Shown: piece by piece, positions 36,055 through 45,287 of the stretch
Layout: every line of letters begins with the position of its first letter
Position numbering within the stretch: position 1 is the first letter of the stretch
Assembly (NCBI RefSeq): GCF_009674885.1
Contig: NZ_WKKA01000002.1
Span: 248,001-312,000, forward strand
DNA: 64,000 nucleotides
DNA from: Paracoccus sp. S-4012
GTDB lineage: Bacteria > Pseudomonadota > Alphaproteobacteria > Rhodobacterales > Rhodobacteraceae
Direction: 5' to 3'
Made by a program: the position numbers and the translations under genes
Notes under the pieces: generated by a model
Told to the model about the DNA's origin: nothing
The model's database searches: none
What the model saw: only the letters and a program-made list of their open reading frames with translations

Positions 36055-37317
36055 GTGACGCTGCATTTCAGGAATGCCCGGCTGATCAACCCGGAGGCGC
36101 AGACCGACCGCCTCGGCGAGTTGGTCGTCGTGGACGAGCGCATCGCCCCCGGCCCCGAGCCGGAAGGCGGGACCGTCATCGACTGCCGTGGCAAGTGCCT
36201 CGCGCCGGGCCTCGTGGACTGGGGCGTGAAGATCGGCGAGCCGGGCGAGCGGCACAAGGAATCGCTGCGCTCGGCCGCGCTTGCCGCCGCGGCGGGGGGC
36301 GTCACGACCATCGTCGCCCGACCCGACACGCTGCCGCCGCTCGACAATCCCGAGGCGGTGGAGTTCGCCCGCCGCCGCGCCGCCGAGGCCCCGGTCCGCA
36401 TCCGCCACCAGTCCGCCCTGACCCGCGGCCGCGACGGCGCGGAAATGGTCGAGATGGCGTTCCTCAAGGACGCGGGCGCGGTTGCCTTCACTGACGGGGT
36501 GCGCGTCGTCGCCGACACGCGGCTGCTCTCGCGCGCCATGACCTACGCGCGCGGCCTTGATGCGCTGATCGTCGGCCATCCGCAGGACCCCGGCCTCAGC
36601 CGCGGCGCGGTGGCGACCTCCGGCAAGTTCGCCGCCCTCTACGGCCTGCCCGCCGTCGCCCCCATCGCCGAGCGCATGGGGCTGGAGCGCGACCTTGCCC
36701 TCGTCGAGGCGACCGGCTGCCGCTGGCATGCCGACCAGATCACCGCCGCCTGCGCCCTGTCCGCCTTGCAGCGCGCCAAGGCGGCGGGGCTGGACGTGAC
36801 CGCCGGCACCTCGATCCACCACCTGACGCTGAACGAGTTCGACGTCGGCGACTACCGCACCTTCTTCCGCTTCACCCCGCCGCTGCGGTCCGAGGATGAC
36901 CGCATGGCCGTGGTCGAGGCCGTCGCCTCGGGCCTGATCGACGTCATCGGCAGCTTCCACACGCCGCAGGACGAGGAAAGCAAGCGCCTGCCCTTCGCCA
37001 CCGCCGCCCCCGGCGCGGTGGGGCTGGAGACGCTGCTGCCGGCGGCGATGCGCCTCTATCATCAGGGCGGGTTGAGCCTGCCGCAACTCTGGCGGGCGAT
37101 GTCGCTGAACCCGGCGCGGCGGCTGGGGCTGGAGGGCGGCAGCCTCAGCCCCGGCGCGCCGGCGGATCTGGTGCTGTTCGACCCCGACGCGCCCTTCGTG
37201 CTGGACCGCTTCACGCTGCGGTCGAAATCGAAGAACACGCCCTTCGACGGGGCGCGGATGGAGGGGCGGGTGCTGGGCACATGGGTCGGCGGAACACGGG
37301 TGTTCGGGGATGGGTGA
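36055..37317 (+). CDS. dihydroorotase-like protein lacking catalytic residues (PyrC' type)
   Basis: 420 residues from a GTG at 36055, set by GGAGG seven bases upstream. Amidohydrolase fold of class I dihydroorotase, but the metal-binding His-x-His after APGLVD is replaced ([18 protein letters not shown]). The catalytic Asp segment, usually DHAPH, reads [12 protein letters not shown]. Other family stretches are kept ([39 protein letters not shown]). In Pseudomonas an inactive PyrC' is needed for assembly of PyrB, and this is the likely role here; a true dihydroorotase should exist elsewhere. It overlaps plsY by 8 bases. Confidence 0.85.
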   Translation: MTLHFRNARLINPEAQTDRLGELVVVDERIAPGPEPEGGTVIDCRGKCLAPGLVDWGVKIGEPGERHKESLRSAALAAAAGGVTTIVARPDTLPPLDNPEAVEFARRRAAEAPVRIRHQSALTRGRDGAEMVEMAFLKDAGAVAFTDGVRVVADTRLLSRAMTYARGLDALIVGHPQDPGLSRGAVATSGKFAALYGLPAVAPIAERMGLERDLALVEATGCRWHADQITAACALSALQRAKAAGLDVTAGTSIHHLTLNEFDVGDYRTFFRFTPPLRSEDDRMAVVEAVASGLIDVIGSFHTPQDEESKRLPFATAAPGAVGLETLLPAAMRLYHQGGLSLPQLWRAMSLNPARRLGLEGGSLSPGAPADLVLFDPDAPFVLDRFTLRSKSKNTPFDGARMEGRVLGTWVGGTRVFGDG

Positions 37318-37897
37318 GATGATCCTTGCGGCGCTCGGCGGCTACCTCCTCGGGTCGATCCCGTTCGGCGTGCTGCTGACGCGCGCGCTCGGCCTCGGCG
37401 ACCTGCGCGCGATCGGGTCGGGCAATATCGGCGCGACCAATGTGCTGAGGACCGGCAACAAGGGCGCGGCGCTTGCGACGCTGCTGCTCGACGGCGGCAA
37501 GGGCGCGCTTGCGGTGCTGCTCGCGCGGGCATGGGGCGGAGAGCCGGCGGCGGTCATCGCGGGGGCAGCGGCGTTTGCGGGGCATCTGTTCCCGGTCTGG
37601 CTCGGGTTCCGTGGCGGCAAGGGGGTCGCAACCTTCCTCGGCACGCTGATCGCGCTCGCCTGGCCGGTGGGGCTCGCCGCCTGCGCGGCGTGGCTCCTGA
37701 CCGCCATTGTCAGCCGTATCAGCTCGCTCTCCGCCCTCGTCGCCGCCGCCCTCGCGCCACTTGTCGCACTCGCCCTCGGCCTCCCCGGCGTCGCCCTCGC
37801 CGCGACGCTCATGGCGGCGCTGATCTTCCTCCGCCACCGGCCCAACATCGCCCGCCTGCGCGCGGGCACCGAGCCGCGGATCGGAGCCGGGCGCTGA
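37310..37897 (+). CDS. plsY: glycerol-3-phosphate acyltransferase PlsY
   Basis: 195 residues, about five membrane segments. It transfers an acyl group from acyl-phosphate to glycerol 3-phosphate at the inner membrane, starting phospholipid synthesis. The three conserved loops are present: [33 protein letters not shown], and [17 protein letters not shown]; later [18 protein letters not shown]. It overlaps pyrC, so the pyrB-pyrC-plsY order is probably one operon. Confidence 0.96.
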   Translation: MGEMILAALGGYLLGSIPFGVLLTRALGLGDLRAIGSGNIGATNVLRTGNKGAALATLLLDGGKGALAVLLARAWGGEPAAVIAGAAAFAGHLFPVWLGFRGGKGVATFLGTLIALAWPVGLAACAAWLLTAIVSRISSLSALVAAALAPLVALALGLPGVALAATLMAALIFLRHRPNIARLRAGTEPRIGAGR

Positions 37898-37953
37898 GCC
37901 TTGCCGCAGGCGCGTGGCGGCGATAACAGCCGGGCATCTGATGGAGGGCGGAC

Positions 37954-39009
37954 ATGGCGCATCTGTGGGTGAGGGCCGAGAGCCGGCCGAACGAGGACCG
38001 CACCGGGATCACCCCCGAGGGGGTCCGCCGCCTGCGCCAGCAGGGCCACCGCATCACCGTGGAGGAGAGCGCTCGGCGCGTCATCCCGACCGCGGCCTAT
38101 GCGCGCGAAGGGGCCGAGATCGCGCCCGAGGGAAGCTGGCTCTCCGCCCCCCCGGACGCGATCATCCTCGGCCTCAAGGAGCTGCCGGGGGACGGCACGC
38201 CGCTCTCGCACCGGCACGTCATGTTCGGCCATGCCTACAAGGGCCAGCCCGCCGGGCGCATCCTGCTGAGCCGCTTCCGCGAGGGCGGCGGGGCGCTCTA
38301 CGACCTCGAATATCTCACCGACGAAACCGGCCGCCGCCTCGCCGCCTTCGGCTACTGGGCCGGTTTCGCGGGCGCGGCGGTGTCGCTCAAATGCCTGACC
38401 GCGCAACACCGGGGCGAGATCTGTCCGCCGGTCAGAGCCTATCCCAGCCAGGAGGCGATGCTGGAGGAGGTGCGCGCGGAACTCGACGGCACCGGCGGCA
38501 TGCGGCCCCATGCCATCGTGATCGGCGCCAAGGGCCGGGTCGGCACCGGCGCCGCGGATTTCTGCACCGCGATGGGGATGCCCGTCACCCGCTGGGACAT
38601 GGAGGAGACCGCGCATGGCGGCCCCTTCCCCGAGATCCTGCAGCACGAGGTGTTCCTCAACTGCATCCTCGCCCGGCCCGGCACCCCGGTCTTCGTCCCC
38701 GCCGACGCGACCGCCCCCGGCCGCCGCCTGCGCGTGATCGGCGACATCGCCTGCGATCCGACTTCGGACTTCTCGCCGATCAAGGTCTATGACCGGGCGA
38801 CCGACTGGAACGCGCCGGCGCTGCGCGTGGCCACGGACCCAGCCCTCGACGTCATGGCGATCGACAACCTGCCCTCGCTGCTGCCCGCCGAGAGCAGCGA
38901 GGATTTCGCGCGGCAGCTTCTTCCGGTGCTCGAGACCATCGACCGGATCGAGGACGGCCCCTGGGGCCGCGCGCGCGCGCTCTTCGACAACCACGTGAAG
39001 GAAGCCTGA
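37954..39009 (+). CDS. saccharopine dehydrogenase (NAD+, lysine-forming type)
   Basis: 351 residues. It resembles LYS1: LWVRAESRPNEDRTGITPEG at the start, then IILGLKELPGDGTPLSHRHV and MFGHAYKGQPAGR. The NAD-binding segment is VIGAKGRVGTGAADF, and the tail contains IACDPTSDFSPIKVYD. It interconverts saccharopine with lysine and 2-oxoglutarate. It is one base away from the next gene, the glutamate-forming saccharopine dehydrogenase, so the two together run lysine to 2-aminoadipate semialdehyde, most likely in the catabolic direction. Confidence 0.9.
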   Translation: MAHLWVRAESRPNEDRTGITPEGVRRLRQQGHRITVEESARRVIPTAAYAREGAEIAPEGSWLSAPPDAIILGLKELPGDGTPLSHRHVMFGHAYKGQPAGRILLSRFREGGGALYDLEYLTDETGRRLAAFGYWAGFAGAAVSLKCLTAQHRGEICPPVRAYPSQEAMLEEVRAELDGTGGMRPHAIVIGAKGRVGTGAADFCTAMGMPVTRWDMEETAHGGPFPEILQHEVFLNCILARPGTPVFVPADATAPGRRLRVIGDIACDPTSDFSPIKVYDRATDWNAPALRVATDPALDVMAIDNLPSLLPAESSEDFARQLLPVLETIDRIEDGPWGRARALFDNHVKEA

Positions 39010-39010
39010 C

Positions 39011-40186
39011 ATGTCTGAGCCCACCATCCACTGGGTCGGCACCGGCCTCTCCTCCGCCCCCGGCCTGCGGCGCCTGCTGGACGCGGGCCGGAAGGTCGTC
39101 GTCTGGAACCGCACCGTTGAGAAGGCCCGCGAGGCGGTCGGGGGCCGCGAGGCTGACATCCGCCCCTTCATCCCCGAGGCGCTGCGCGACTCCGTCACCG
39201 CGGGCGACATCGTCATCTCCATGCTGCCAGCGGACCGGCACGTCGCCATCGCCGCCCTGTGCATCGAGAAGCGCGCGCATTTCGTCTCGTCCTCCTATGT
39301 CTCGCCGGGCATGCGCGAGCTCGACGACGCCGCGAAGGAGGCGGGCGTGGTGCTGATGAACGAGGTCGGCCTTGACCCCGGCATCGACCACCTGATGGCG
39401 CATGACCTGGTGGCCGACTACCGCCCCGTGGCGCAGGACGGCGACACCGTCGATTTCACCTCCTACTGCGGCGGCGTGCCGAAGTTCCCGAACCCGTTCC
39501 GCTACAAGTTCAGCTGGTCCCCGCTGGGCGTGCTGCGCGCGCTCCGCTCGCCCTCGCTGTCGCTCAAGGGCGGCGAGCGGCACCCGGTCGAGCGGCCCTG
39601 GCACGCGATCACCGCCTATGACGCGCCGCTGCCCGTGCCGGAGCGCTTCGAGGTCTATCCCAACCGCGACTCGCTGCCCTTCATCGAGCAATACGCCTTC
39701 GACCCGGCCTGGGAGATCAGCGACTTCGTGCGCGGCACCATCCGCCTCAAGGGCTGGCAGGAAGCCTGGTCCGAGGTGTTCGACGAGGTCGAGCGCCTGC
39801 ATGGCGAGGAGGGCGAGGCGCGGCTGGCCGAGATGGCCGGGCAGTTCTGGCGCGACAACTCCTACGAAGCGGGAGAGCCGGACCGCGTGGTCCTCTGCGT
39901 CGGCCTGCGCGCGCGCCGCGGGGACGAGACGGTGTTCCACAAGGAATGGGTGCTGGACGCCCACGGGACCGAGGACGGCAGCGCCATGGCGCAGCTGGTG
40001 TCGGTCCCGGTGGCGATGGCGGTGGAGGCGGTCGCGGATGGCGCGGTCCCGTTCGGCGTCCATGCGGCGACGCATGACCCGGTGCTGGTCGGCGAGTGGC
40101 TGGTCGAGATCGGCCGCATCGCCCAGCACATGGCGCGGGTGGACCATCGCGCGGATGCCGATGTGAACGCCACGCCGGGAGGCTGA
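39011..40186 (+). CDS. saccharopine dehydrogenase (glutamate-forming type)
   Basis: 391 residues. The Rossmann start is IHWVGTGLSSAPGLRRLLDA, with VVVWNRTVEKA. The conserved catalytic-domain motif is NEVGLDPGIDHLMAHDL, and SYCGGVPKFPNPFRYKFSW follows; these mark the LYS9/SDH-like family. It splits saccharopine to glutamate and 2-aminoadipate semialdehyde. Coupling to the lysine-forming enzyme just before it gives a complete two-step saccharopine pathway, encoded as separate genes instead of the fused animal/plant enzyme. Confidence 0.9.
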   Translation: MSEPTIHWVGTGLSSAPGLRRLLDAGRKVVVWNRTVEKAREAVGGREADIRPFIPEALRDSVTAGDIVISMLPADRHVAIAALCIEKRAHFVSSSYVSPGMRELDDAAKEAGVVLMNEVGLDPGIDHLMAHDLVADYRPVAQDGDTVDFTSYCGGVPKFPNPFRYKFSWSPLGVLRALRSPSLSLKGGERHPVERPWHAITAYDAPLPVPERFEVYPNRDSLPFIEQYAFDPAWEISDFVRGTIRLKGWQEAWSEVFDEVERLHGEEGEARLAEMAGQFWRDNSYEAGEPDRVVLCVGLRARRGDETVFHKEWVLDAHGTEDGSAMAQLVSVPVAMAVEAVADGAVPFGVHAATHDPVLVGEWLVEIGRIAQHMARVDHRADADVNATPGG

Positions 40187-40242
40187 CGGAACAACGGCCG
40201 CGCGCATGGGTTCCCCTTCCTTACGGATGAAAGGAGAACCCG

Positions 40243-41454
40243 ATGTTCCGCACGCTTCTCGCGTCCGCGGCGGCAGCCGCGCTAGCCGGTCCCGCGCTTG
40301 GTCAGGATTTCAACGCCGCCCCTCCGAACGTCCCGGAGAACGAGCCCGCATTCGAGGGCCAGACCCGCGCACCGGTCATGGCCGACGACATCCCGCTGGA
40401 AACCACGGCGGTGGTCGAAGGGCTGGACCATCCCTGGGGCATGGACCTGTTGCCCTCGGGCGAGTGGATCGTGACCGAACGCGCGGGCAACCTGCGCCTC
40501 GTTGCCGAGGACGGCACCCTGTCCGAGCCGATCACCGGCCTGCCTCCCATGTATGTCAAAGAGCAGGGCGGCTTGCTCGACGTGCTCGCCGCCCCGGATT
40601 TCGCCGAGTCGCGCCGCCTGTTCCTCAGCTACGCCGCGCCCGAGGCAACGACGCTCGGTGCCGACGAGAGGACCGATCAGGGTCCCGAGCAAACCGTGGT
40701 CATCACGGCGACGCTGTCGGAAGACGGCACCGCGCTCGAGAACGTGCAGGAGATCTTCCGCCAGCAACCGGCCTGGGCGACCGGCAAGCATTTCGGCTCG
40801 CGCCTTGTTCTGGACGACGGGGGGCGGCTCCTCATCACGCTGGGCGAACGCTCGGACATGGAGCCGCGCATGACGGCGCAGGAGGACGACAACCACCTCG
40901 GCAAGATCATCCGCATCAGCCCCACCGGCGAGCCGGCCGGGGCGGGCATCGAGGGCTGGATGCCCGAGGTCCACAGCAAGGGCCACCGCAACATCCAGGC
41001 CGCGACCCTGGACGATCAGGGCCGGCTCTGGGTCGTGGACATGGGGCCGCAGGGCGGGGACGAGCTGAACCTCGCTCAGGAGGGGCTGAACTACGGCTGG
41101 CCGATCATCACCTATGGCGAGGAATATTCCGGCGAGCCCATCGGCGAAGGGATCACCGCGCAGGAAGGGCTGGAGCAGCCGGTCTACTACTGGGACCCGG
41201 TGATCGCGCCCTCGGGCATGGTGGTCTATGAGGGCGAGATGTTCCCCGAATGGCAGGGCGACTTCCTGATCGGCGGGCTGCAGGCGCAGGCGGTGGTGCG
41301 ACTGGACATGCAGGACGACCGCGTGGCGGGCGAGGCGCGGCACTTGCAGGGCATCGGCCGGGTGCGCGACGTGGCCGTGGCGCCGGACGGGGCGCTGATG
41401 CTGCTGATCGACGCCGACAACGGCAGCATGATCCGGGTGAGCCGGGGCGAGTGA
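40243..41454 (+). CDS. periplasmic PQQ-dependent aldose sugar dehydrogenase
   Basis: 403 residues with a signal peptide (MFRTLLASAAAAALAGPALG). It is a beta-propeller of the soluble aldose/glucose dehydrogenase type: GLDHPWGMDLLPSGEWIVTE, then YVKEQGGLLDVLAAPDF, GKHFGSRLVLDDGGRLL, HSKGHRNIQAATLDDQG and GGDELNLAQEGLNYGWPI, which hold the PQQ- and Ca-binding residues. It would oxidise sugars in the periplasm, feeding electrons to the respiratory chain. No PQQ synthesis genes are in the window. A good ribosome site (AAAGGAGAA) precedes the ATG. Confidence 0.92.
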   Translation: MFRTLLASAAAAALAGPALGQDFNAAPPNVPENEPAFEGQTRAPVMADDIPLETTAVVEGLDHPWGMDLLPSGEWIVTERAGNLRLVAEDGTLSEPITGLPPMYVKEQGGLLDVLAAPDFAESRRLFLSYAAPEATTLGADERTDQGPEQTVVITATLSEDGTALENVQEIFRQQPAWATGKHFGSRLVLDDGGRLLITLGERSDMEPRMTAQEDDNHLGKIIRISPTGEPAGAGIEGWMPEVHSKGHRNIQAATLDDQGRLWVVDMGPQGGDELNLAQEGLNYGWPIITYGEEYSGEPIGEGITAQEGLEQPVYYWDPVIAPSGMVVYEGEMFPEWQGDFLIGGLQAQAVVRLDMQDDRVAGEARHLQGIGRVRDVAVAPDGALMLLIDADNGSMIRVSRGE

Positions 41455-41479
41455 CGCCCCTTCGCGGCGGGACGGCGGC

Positions 41480-41827
41480 TCAGCCCCGCCCCATCACCTC
41501 GTCCTCGGCCTCCTCGGGCGAGAGGCCGAGGGCCTCCATGCCGCCCTCGAGATAGTCGGCCAGCGAGGGATCGCCCAGCAGGTAGTCCTCGGTCGGCACC
41601 GTCTTTTCCGCCCGCGCAGTCGCAATCGCCTCGCCCAGTTCGTCGGGCGCGAAGCTGTCGCGGCCGATCCACATGACGGCGGTCAGGCTCGCCTGCTCGT
41701 CCTCGTTCAGCCCGGCGATGAAGTCGCGCAGGTGATGCCAGGTGCCCGAGCGGCGGCCGCCGGCGCTCTCGACCTCGCGGGCCTTCAGGATGACGCGGGC
41801 GATCTTCTGGGGCGTGATGTCGAGCAT
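41480..41827 (-). CDS. DUF3775 domain protein
   Basis: 115 residues from the ATG at 41827 (MLDITPQKIARVILKARE). The pattern continues LRDFIAGLNEDEQASLTAVM, WIGRDSFAPDELGEAIATAR and YLLGDPSLADYLEGGMEALG. This is a small acidic alphaproteobacterial family of unknown function. An upstream in-frame ATG at 41875 would add a basic tail that looks non-coding. It ends 26 bases from the converging sugar dehydrogenase gene. Confidence 0.82.
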   Translation of the reverse strand: MLDITPQKIARVILKAREVESAGGRRSGTWHHLRDFIAGLNEDEQASLTAVMWIGRDSFAPDELGEAIATARAEKTVPTEDYLLGDPSLADYLEGGMEALGLSPEEAEDEVMGRG

Positions 41828-41894
41828 GGCAGTTCCTTTCCGCCCCATTCTCCGTCTCGGCGCGGCGGCGGTCAACCGAACAGGCGGTCGCAGG

Positions 41895-43646
41895 TCAGCG
41901 CCCGAAGAGCCGCTCGATGTCGGCGAGCTTCAGCTCCACCCAGGTCGGCCGCCCGTGGTTGCACTGCCCGGCGCGGGGAGTGCGCTCCATCTCGCGCAGC
42001 AGCGCGTTCATCTCCTCGCCCGTAAGCCTGCGGCCGCTGCGGACCGAGCCGTGGCAGGCCATCGAGGACAGCACCGCATCGGTGCGAGCCTTGAGGCGGT
42101 CCGACGCGCCCTGCTCGGCCAGATCGTCGCAGATGTCGCGGATCAGCGCCGCGGCGTTGAGGTCGGGCAGCGCGGCCGGCACCTCGCGCACGGCGACGGC
42201 GGTGCCGCCGAAGGGCTCGACGGCGAGGCCGAGGCGGGCGAGGTCGTCGTCCACTTGCAGGAGGCGTGCGATGTCGGCCTCGGACAGTTCCACGATCTGC
42301 GGGATCAGCAGCGCCTGCCGCGGCACGATGCCCTCGGCCTGCGCCTTCAGCCGCTCATAGACCAGCCGCTCATGCGCCGCGTGCTGGTCCACGATCACCA
42401 TGCCGTCGGCGGTCTGGGCCACGATCCAGTTGCCATGCAGCTGCGCCCGCGCCGCGCCGAGCGGCGCGTCCGGGGCCTCCGCCTCCGGCGACTCGATCCG
42501 CGCCTGCGCCTCGGCGAAGCCGGGCGCGAGCGGGGCCTGCGCGGCGTAGGACGCGGCGACGGCCGCAGGCGCGGGCGTCCACGGGCGGAAGGCGGCGGCG
42601 GTCGCGGTGGCCAATGGGGCGGAGGCGCGGCGCTGCCCGGTCCCGGCGAGCAGATGCCGCAGGGTCGAGACGACCAGCCCGCGCGCCGCGTCGGGATCGC
42701 GGAAGCGGACCTCGGCCTTGGCCGGATGCACGTTCACGTCCACGCCCTGCGGCGCGCAGGCCAGATAGAGGACCGCCGCCGGGTGCCGCCCGGCCCCCAG
42801 AACGTCGAAATAACCCGCCCGCAGCGCCCCGGTCAGCAGCTTGTCGCGCACCGGGCGGCCGTTGACGTAGAGATGCTGCGCCACCGCAGCGCCGCGCGAA
42901 TAGGTCGGCAGCGCCGCCCAGCCCGTCAGCCGCAGCCCGTCGCGCTCGGCCTCCACCGGCAGCGCGCTGTCGATGAAATCGCGCCCCATCACCCGGCCGA
43001 GCCGCGCCTCGAGCGGCTCCGGGTCGGCGCGGAACAGGACTCGCGCGCCCTCCTCCTCGGTCAGCACGAAGCCGACGCCCGGCTCGGCCATCGCGAGGCG
43101 GCGCAGGACTTCCGCGATGGCCTGGGTCTCGGCCCGGTCCGAGCGCAGGAACTTCAGCCGCGCGGGCGTGGCGAAGAACAGGTCGCGCAGCTCGACCACG
43201 GTGCCCTGGTTGGCCGCCGCCGGCCGCACCGGGCCGAGGCGCCCGCCTTCGACCGTGATCGCCGCCCCGGCCTCGCCCGCCGCGCGCGCGGTGATCGTCA
43301 GCCGCCCGACCGCGCCGAGCGAGGGCAGCGCCTCGCCCCGGAAGCCGAAGCTGCGGATGTCCAGCAGGTCGCTGCCGTCGATCTTCGAGGTCGCATGCCG
43401 CGCGATGGCGAGCGGCAGATCCTCCGCCGACATCCCGCAGCCGTCGTCGCGGACCCGGATCAGCGCCTTGCCGCCGCGCGCGATCGCGACCTCGATCCGC
43501 CGCGCGCCGGCGTCGAGCGCGTTCTCGACCAGCTCCTTCACCGCCGAGGCCGGCCGCTCGACCACTTCGCCCGCGGCGATGCGGTTCGCGGCGCCCTCGT
43601 CCAGTTGGCGGATGACCGGGCGTATGTTGAGGGGGCGGGTGTTCAT
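41895..43646 (-). CDS. mutL: DNA mismatch repair protein MutL (endonuclease type)
   Basis: 583 residues from the ATG at 43646. The GHKL ATPase has NRIAAGEVVERPASAVKELV, ENALDAGARRIEV, RDDGCGMSAEDL and ARHATSKIDGSDL. The C-terminal endonuclease domain keeps DQHAAHERLVYE, ACHGSVRSG and CNHGRPTWVEL, so this MutL should nick DNA itself, as expected in bacteria without MutH. It is divergent from a small lipoprotein gene across 124 bases. Confidence 0.96.
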   Translation of the reverse strand: MNTRPLNIRPVIRQLDEGAANRIAAGEVVERPASAVKELVENALDAGARRIEVAIARGGKALIRVRDDGCGMSAEDLPLAIARHATSKIDGSDLLDIRSFGFRGEALPSLGAVGRLTITARAAGEAGAAITVEGGRLGPVRPAAANQGTVVELRDLFFATPARLKFLRSDRAETQAIAEVLRRLAMAEPGVGFVLTEEEGARVLFRADPEPLEARLGRVMGRDFIDSALPVEAERDGLRLTGWAALPTYSRGAAVAQHLYVNGRPVRDKLLTGALRAGYFDVLGAGRHPAAVLYLACAPQGVDVNVHPAKAEVRFRDPDAARGLVVSTLRHLLAGTGQRRASAPLATATAAAFRPWTPAPAAVAASYAAQAPLAPGFAEAQARIESPEAEAPDAPLGAARAQLHGNWIVAQTADGMVIVDQHAAHERLVYERLKAQAEGIVPRQALLIPQIVELSEADIARLLQVDDDLARLGLAVEPFGGTAVAVREVPAALPDLNAAALIRDICDDLAEQGASDRLKARTDAVLSSMACHGSVRSGRRLTGEEMNALLREMERTPRAGQCNHGRPTWVELKLADIERLFGR

Positions 43647-43770
43647 GCCCCCATATCTAGCAGGTCCCGCCGGGACGGCCAAATGATTCCGGTGTCTCGC
43701 GGAACTCATCCGCCCATTGTCGAGGTTGTTTCCCGCAACTCCGCGCAAACCTCCGGGAAGGATCAGTCAG

Positions 43771-43947
43771 ATGAAAACCCTCGCCACCCTCATGTTCTGC
43801 GGCAGCGTCCTCGCCCTCGCCGCCTGCGGCCCCAACGCCGCCACCCGCGCCGTCACCGGCGCCACGACCGGGGCGGTGGTCGCGGGACCCGTGGGCGCGG
43901 CGGCCGGTGGACTCGCAGGCGCGACCGGCGCGGTTCAGGTCCGCTGA
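43771..43947 (+). CDS. small lipoprotein
   Basis: 58 residues from the ATG at 43771 (GGAAGGA upstream). Signal and lipobox: MKTLATLMFCGSVLALAACG. The mature part is Gly/Ala-rich (ATTGAVVAGPVGAAAGGLAG), like the glycine-zipper segment of small outer-membrane lipoproteins, and stops after TGAVQVR. Function unknown. It is followed by a strong hairpin terminator. Confidence 0.75.
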   Translation: MKTLATLMFCGSVLALAACGPNAATRAVTGATTGAVVAGPVGAAAGGLAGATGAVQVR

Positions 43948-43953
43948 GCCATG

Positions 43954-43980
43954 GCGCCGCGCGGCCTCACCGCGCGGCGC
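43954..43980. terminator. hairpin terminator between small lipoprotein and M16 gene
   Basis: GCGCCGCGCGG (43954-43964) pairs perfectly with CCGCGCGGCGC (43970-43980) around CCTCA. It fills almost the whole 35-base gap between two converging genes. There is no T-run, but the 11-bp all-GC stem is very stable. Confidence 0.65.
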
Positions 43981-43982
43981 GC

Positions 43983-45287
43983 TCACAGCCCCTCGGGCTG
44001 GCCGACCAGCACGAAGGTCAGCGCCTCGGGGTCGATCCGGGTCCGCGCCACGCGGGCCACGTCCTCGAGCGTCACCGCCTCGATCCGCGGATTGCGGGTG
44101 TTCACATAGTCCGGCGGCATGCCCATCAGTTGCATGCCCCCGAGGATGCCCGCGATCTTGCCGTTGCCGTCAAAGCGCAGCGGGTATTCGCCGGTCAGGT
44201 AGGTCTTGGCGGTCTCGAGTTCCTCCGGCGTCACGCCACCCTCGGCTATCCGCCGCCACTCGGCCCGGACAAGCTCCACCGCCTCGGCCACGCTTTCGTT
44301 CCCCGACGACATGCCCCCCGCCCAGATGTCTCCGAAAAGCCCGTTCGAAAGCCCAGTGCCGACGCCATAGGTCAGCCCCCGCTTCTCGCGGATCTCGTCG
44401 GTGAGGCGCGAGCTGAAGCCGCCGCCGCCGAGGACGTAGTTGGCGACCAGCGCCGGAAAGAAGTCGGGATCGTCCAGGGCAAGCCCCGGCTGCGCGAAGG
44501 CCACCACCGTCTGCGGACTGCGCCAGTCGATGACCTCGGCCCCGCCGCCGAGCGCGGGCGCGACTTTCGGCGGCAGCGGCACGGTCGCCTCGGGCGGCAA
44601 CCCGCCCAGCACGCGGTCCACCAGAGCGCCGAGCGCCTTCGCGTCGATATCGCCCGCCGCCGCGACCACCACGCGGTCGCGCGCCATGACGCGAGCCTTC
44701 GCGGCGCGCAGCTCCTCGGGGCCGATGGCAGCCACGGATTCCAGCGTGCCGTTGATCGAACTGCCCAGCGGATGCTGGCCCCAGGCCGCGCGGGCGAGGG
44801 CCTTCTGGGCGATTGTGCCGGGATCGGTGTCCTCCTGCCGGATGATCGCCTCGACCTGCCCCTTCACGCGCCCGACGGCGTCGTCGTCGAAGCGCGGCTC
44901 GGTCAGCGCGGCGGCGAGCAGGCCCGCGGCCTCGTCGCGGGTCTCGGTCAGCAGCCGCGCCGTGACCGCGACCGCCTCGTCGCTGGCATCGAAACGGAAG
45001 ACCGCCCCCGTCGCCTCCACCGCTTCCGCGAAGGCGGTCGCGTCCATGTCGGCGGCGCCTTCCTCCAGAAGCCCGGTCATCAGGTTGATTGCGCCGCGGC
45101 CCCCCGGCGGATCGACCGAGGCGCCGCCGCGGAACATGATCGTCAGCGCGGTGAAGGGAATCGAATGATCCTCGACCAGCCAGCTCTCGATGCCGCCCGG
45201 CGAGGTGGTGACCTGGATGTCGATGGCCCGCGCCGGGAGCGCGGTGGCGAGGGCGATCACGGCGGCGGTGAATACGGCACGGATCAT
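43983..45287 (-). CDS. M16 peptidase homologue without the zinc motif (partner subunit)
   Basis: 434 residues with a signal peptide (AVFTAAVIALATALPARA). The fold is M16 (SIPFTALTIMFRGGASVDPP at the front, then SRLTDEIREKRGLTYGVGTG, whose Arg/Tyr pair is typical of the non-catalytic M16B subunit). The HxxEH zinc motif is missing: the equivalent place reads INLMTGLLEEG. It overlaps the preceding gene, which has the full zinc motif, by four bases. Paired M16B proteins form a heterodimeric periplasmic peptidase; the substrate is unknown. Confidence 0.9.
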   Translation of the reverse strand: MIRAVFTAAVIALATALPARAIDIQVTTSPGGIESWLVEDHSIPFTALTIMFRGGASVDPPGGRGAINLMTGLLEEGAADMDATAFAEAVEATGAVFRFDASDEAVAVTARLLTETRDEAAGLLAAALTEPRFDDDAVGRVKGQVEAIIRQEDTDPGTIAQKALARAAWGQHPLGSSINGTLESVAAIGPEELRAAKARVMARDRVVVAAAGDIDAKALGALVDRVLGGLPPEATVPLPPKVAPALGGGAEVIDWRSPQTVVAFAQPGLALDDPDFFPALVANYVLGGGGFSSRLTDEIREKRGLTYGVGTGLSNGLFGDIWAGGMSSGNESVAEAVELVRAEWRRIAEGGVTPEELETAKTYLTGEYPLRFDGNGKIAGILGGMQLMGMPPDYVNTRNPRIEAVTLEDVARVARTRIDPEALTFVLVGQPEGL

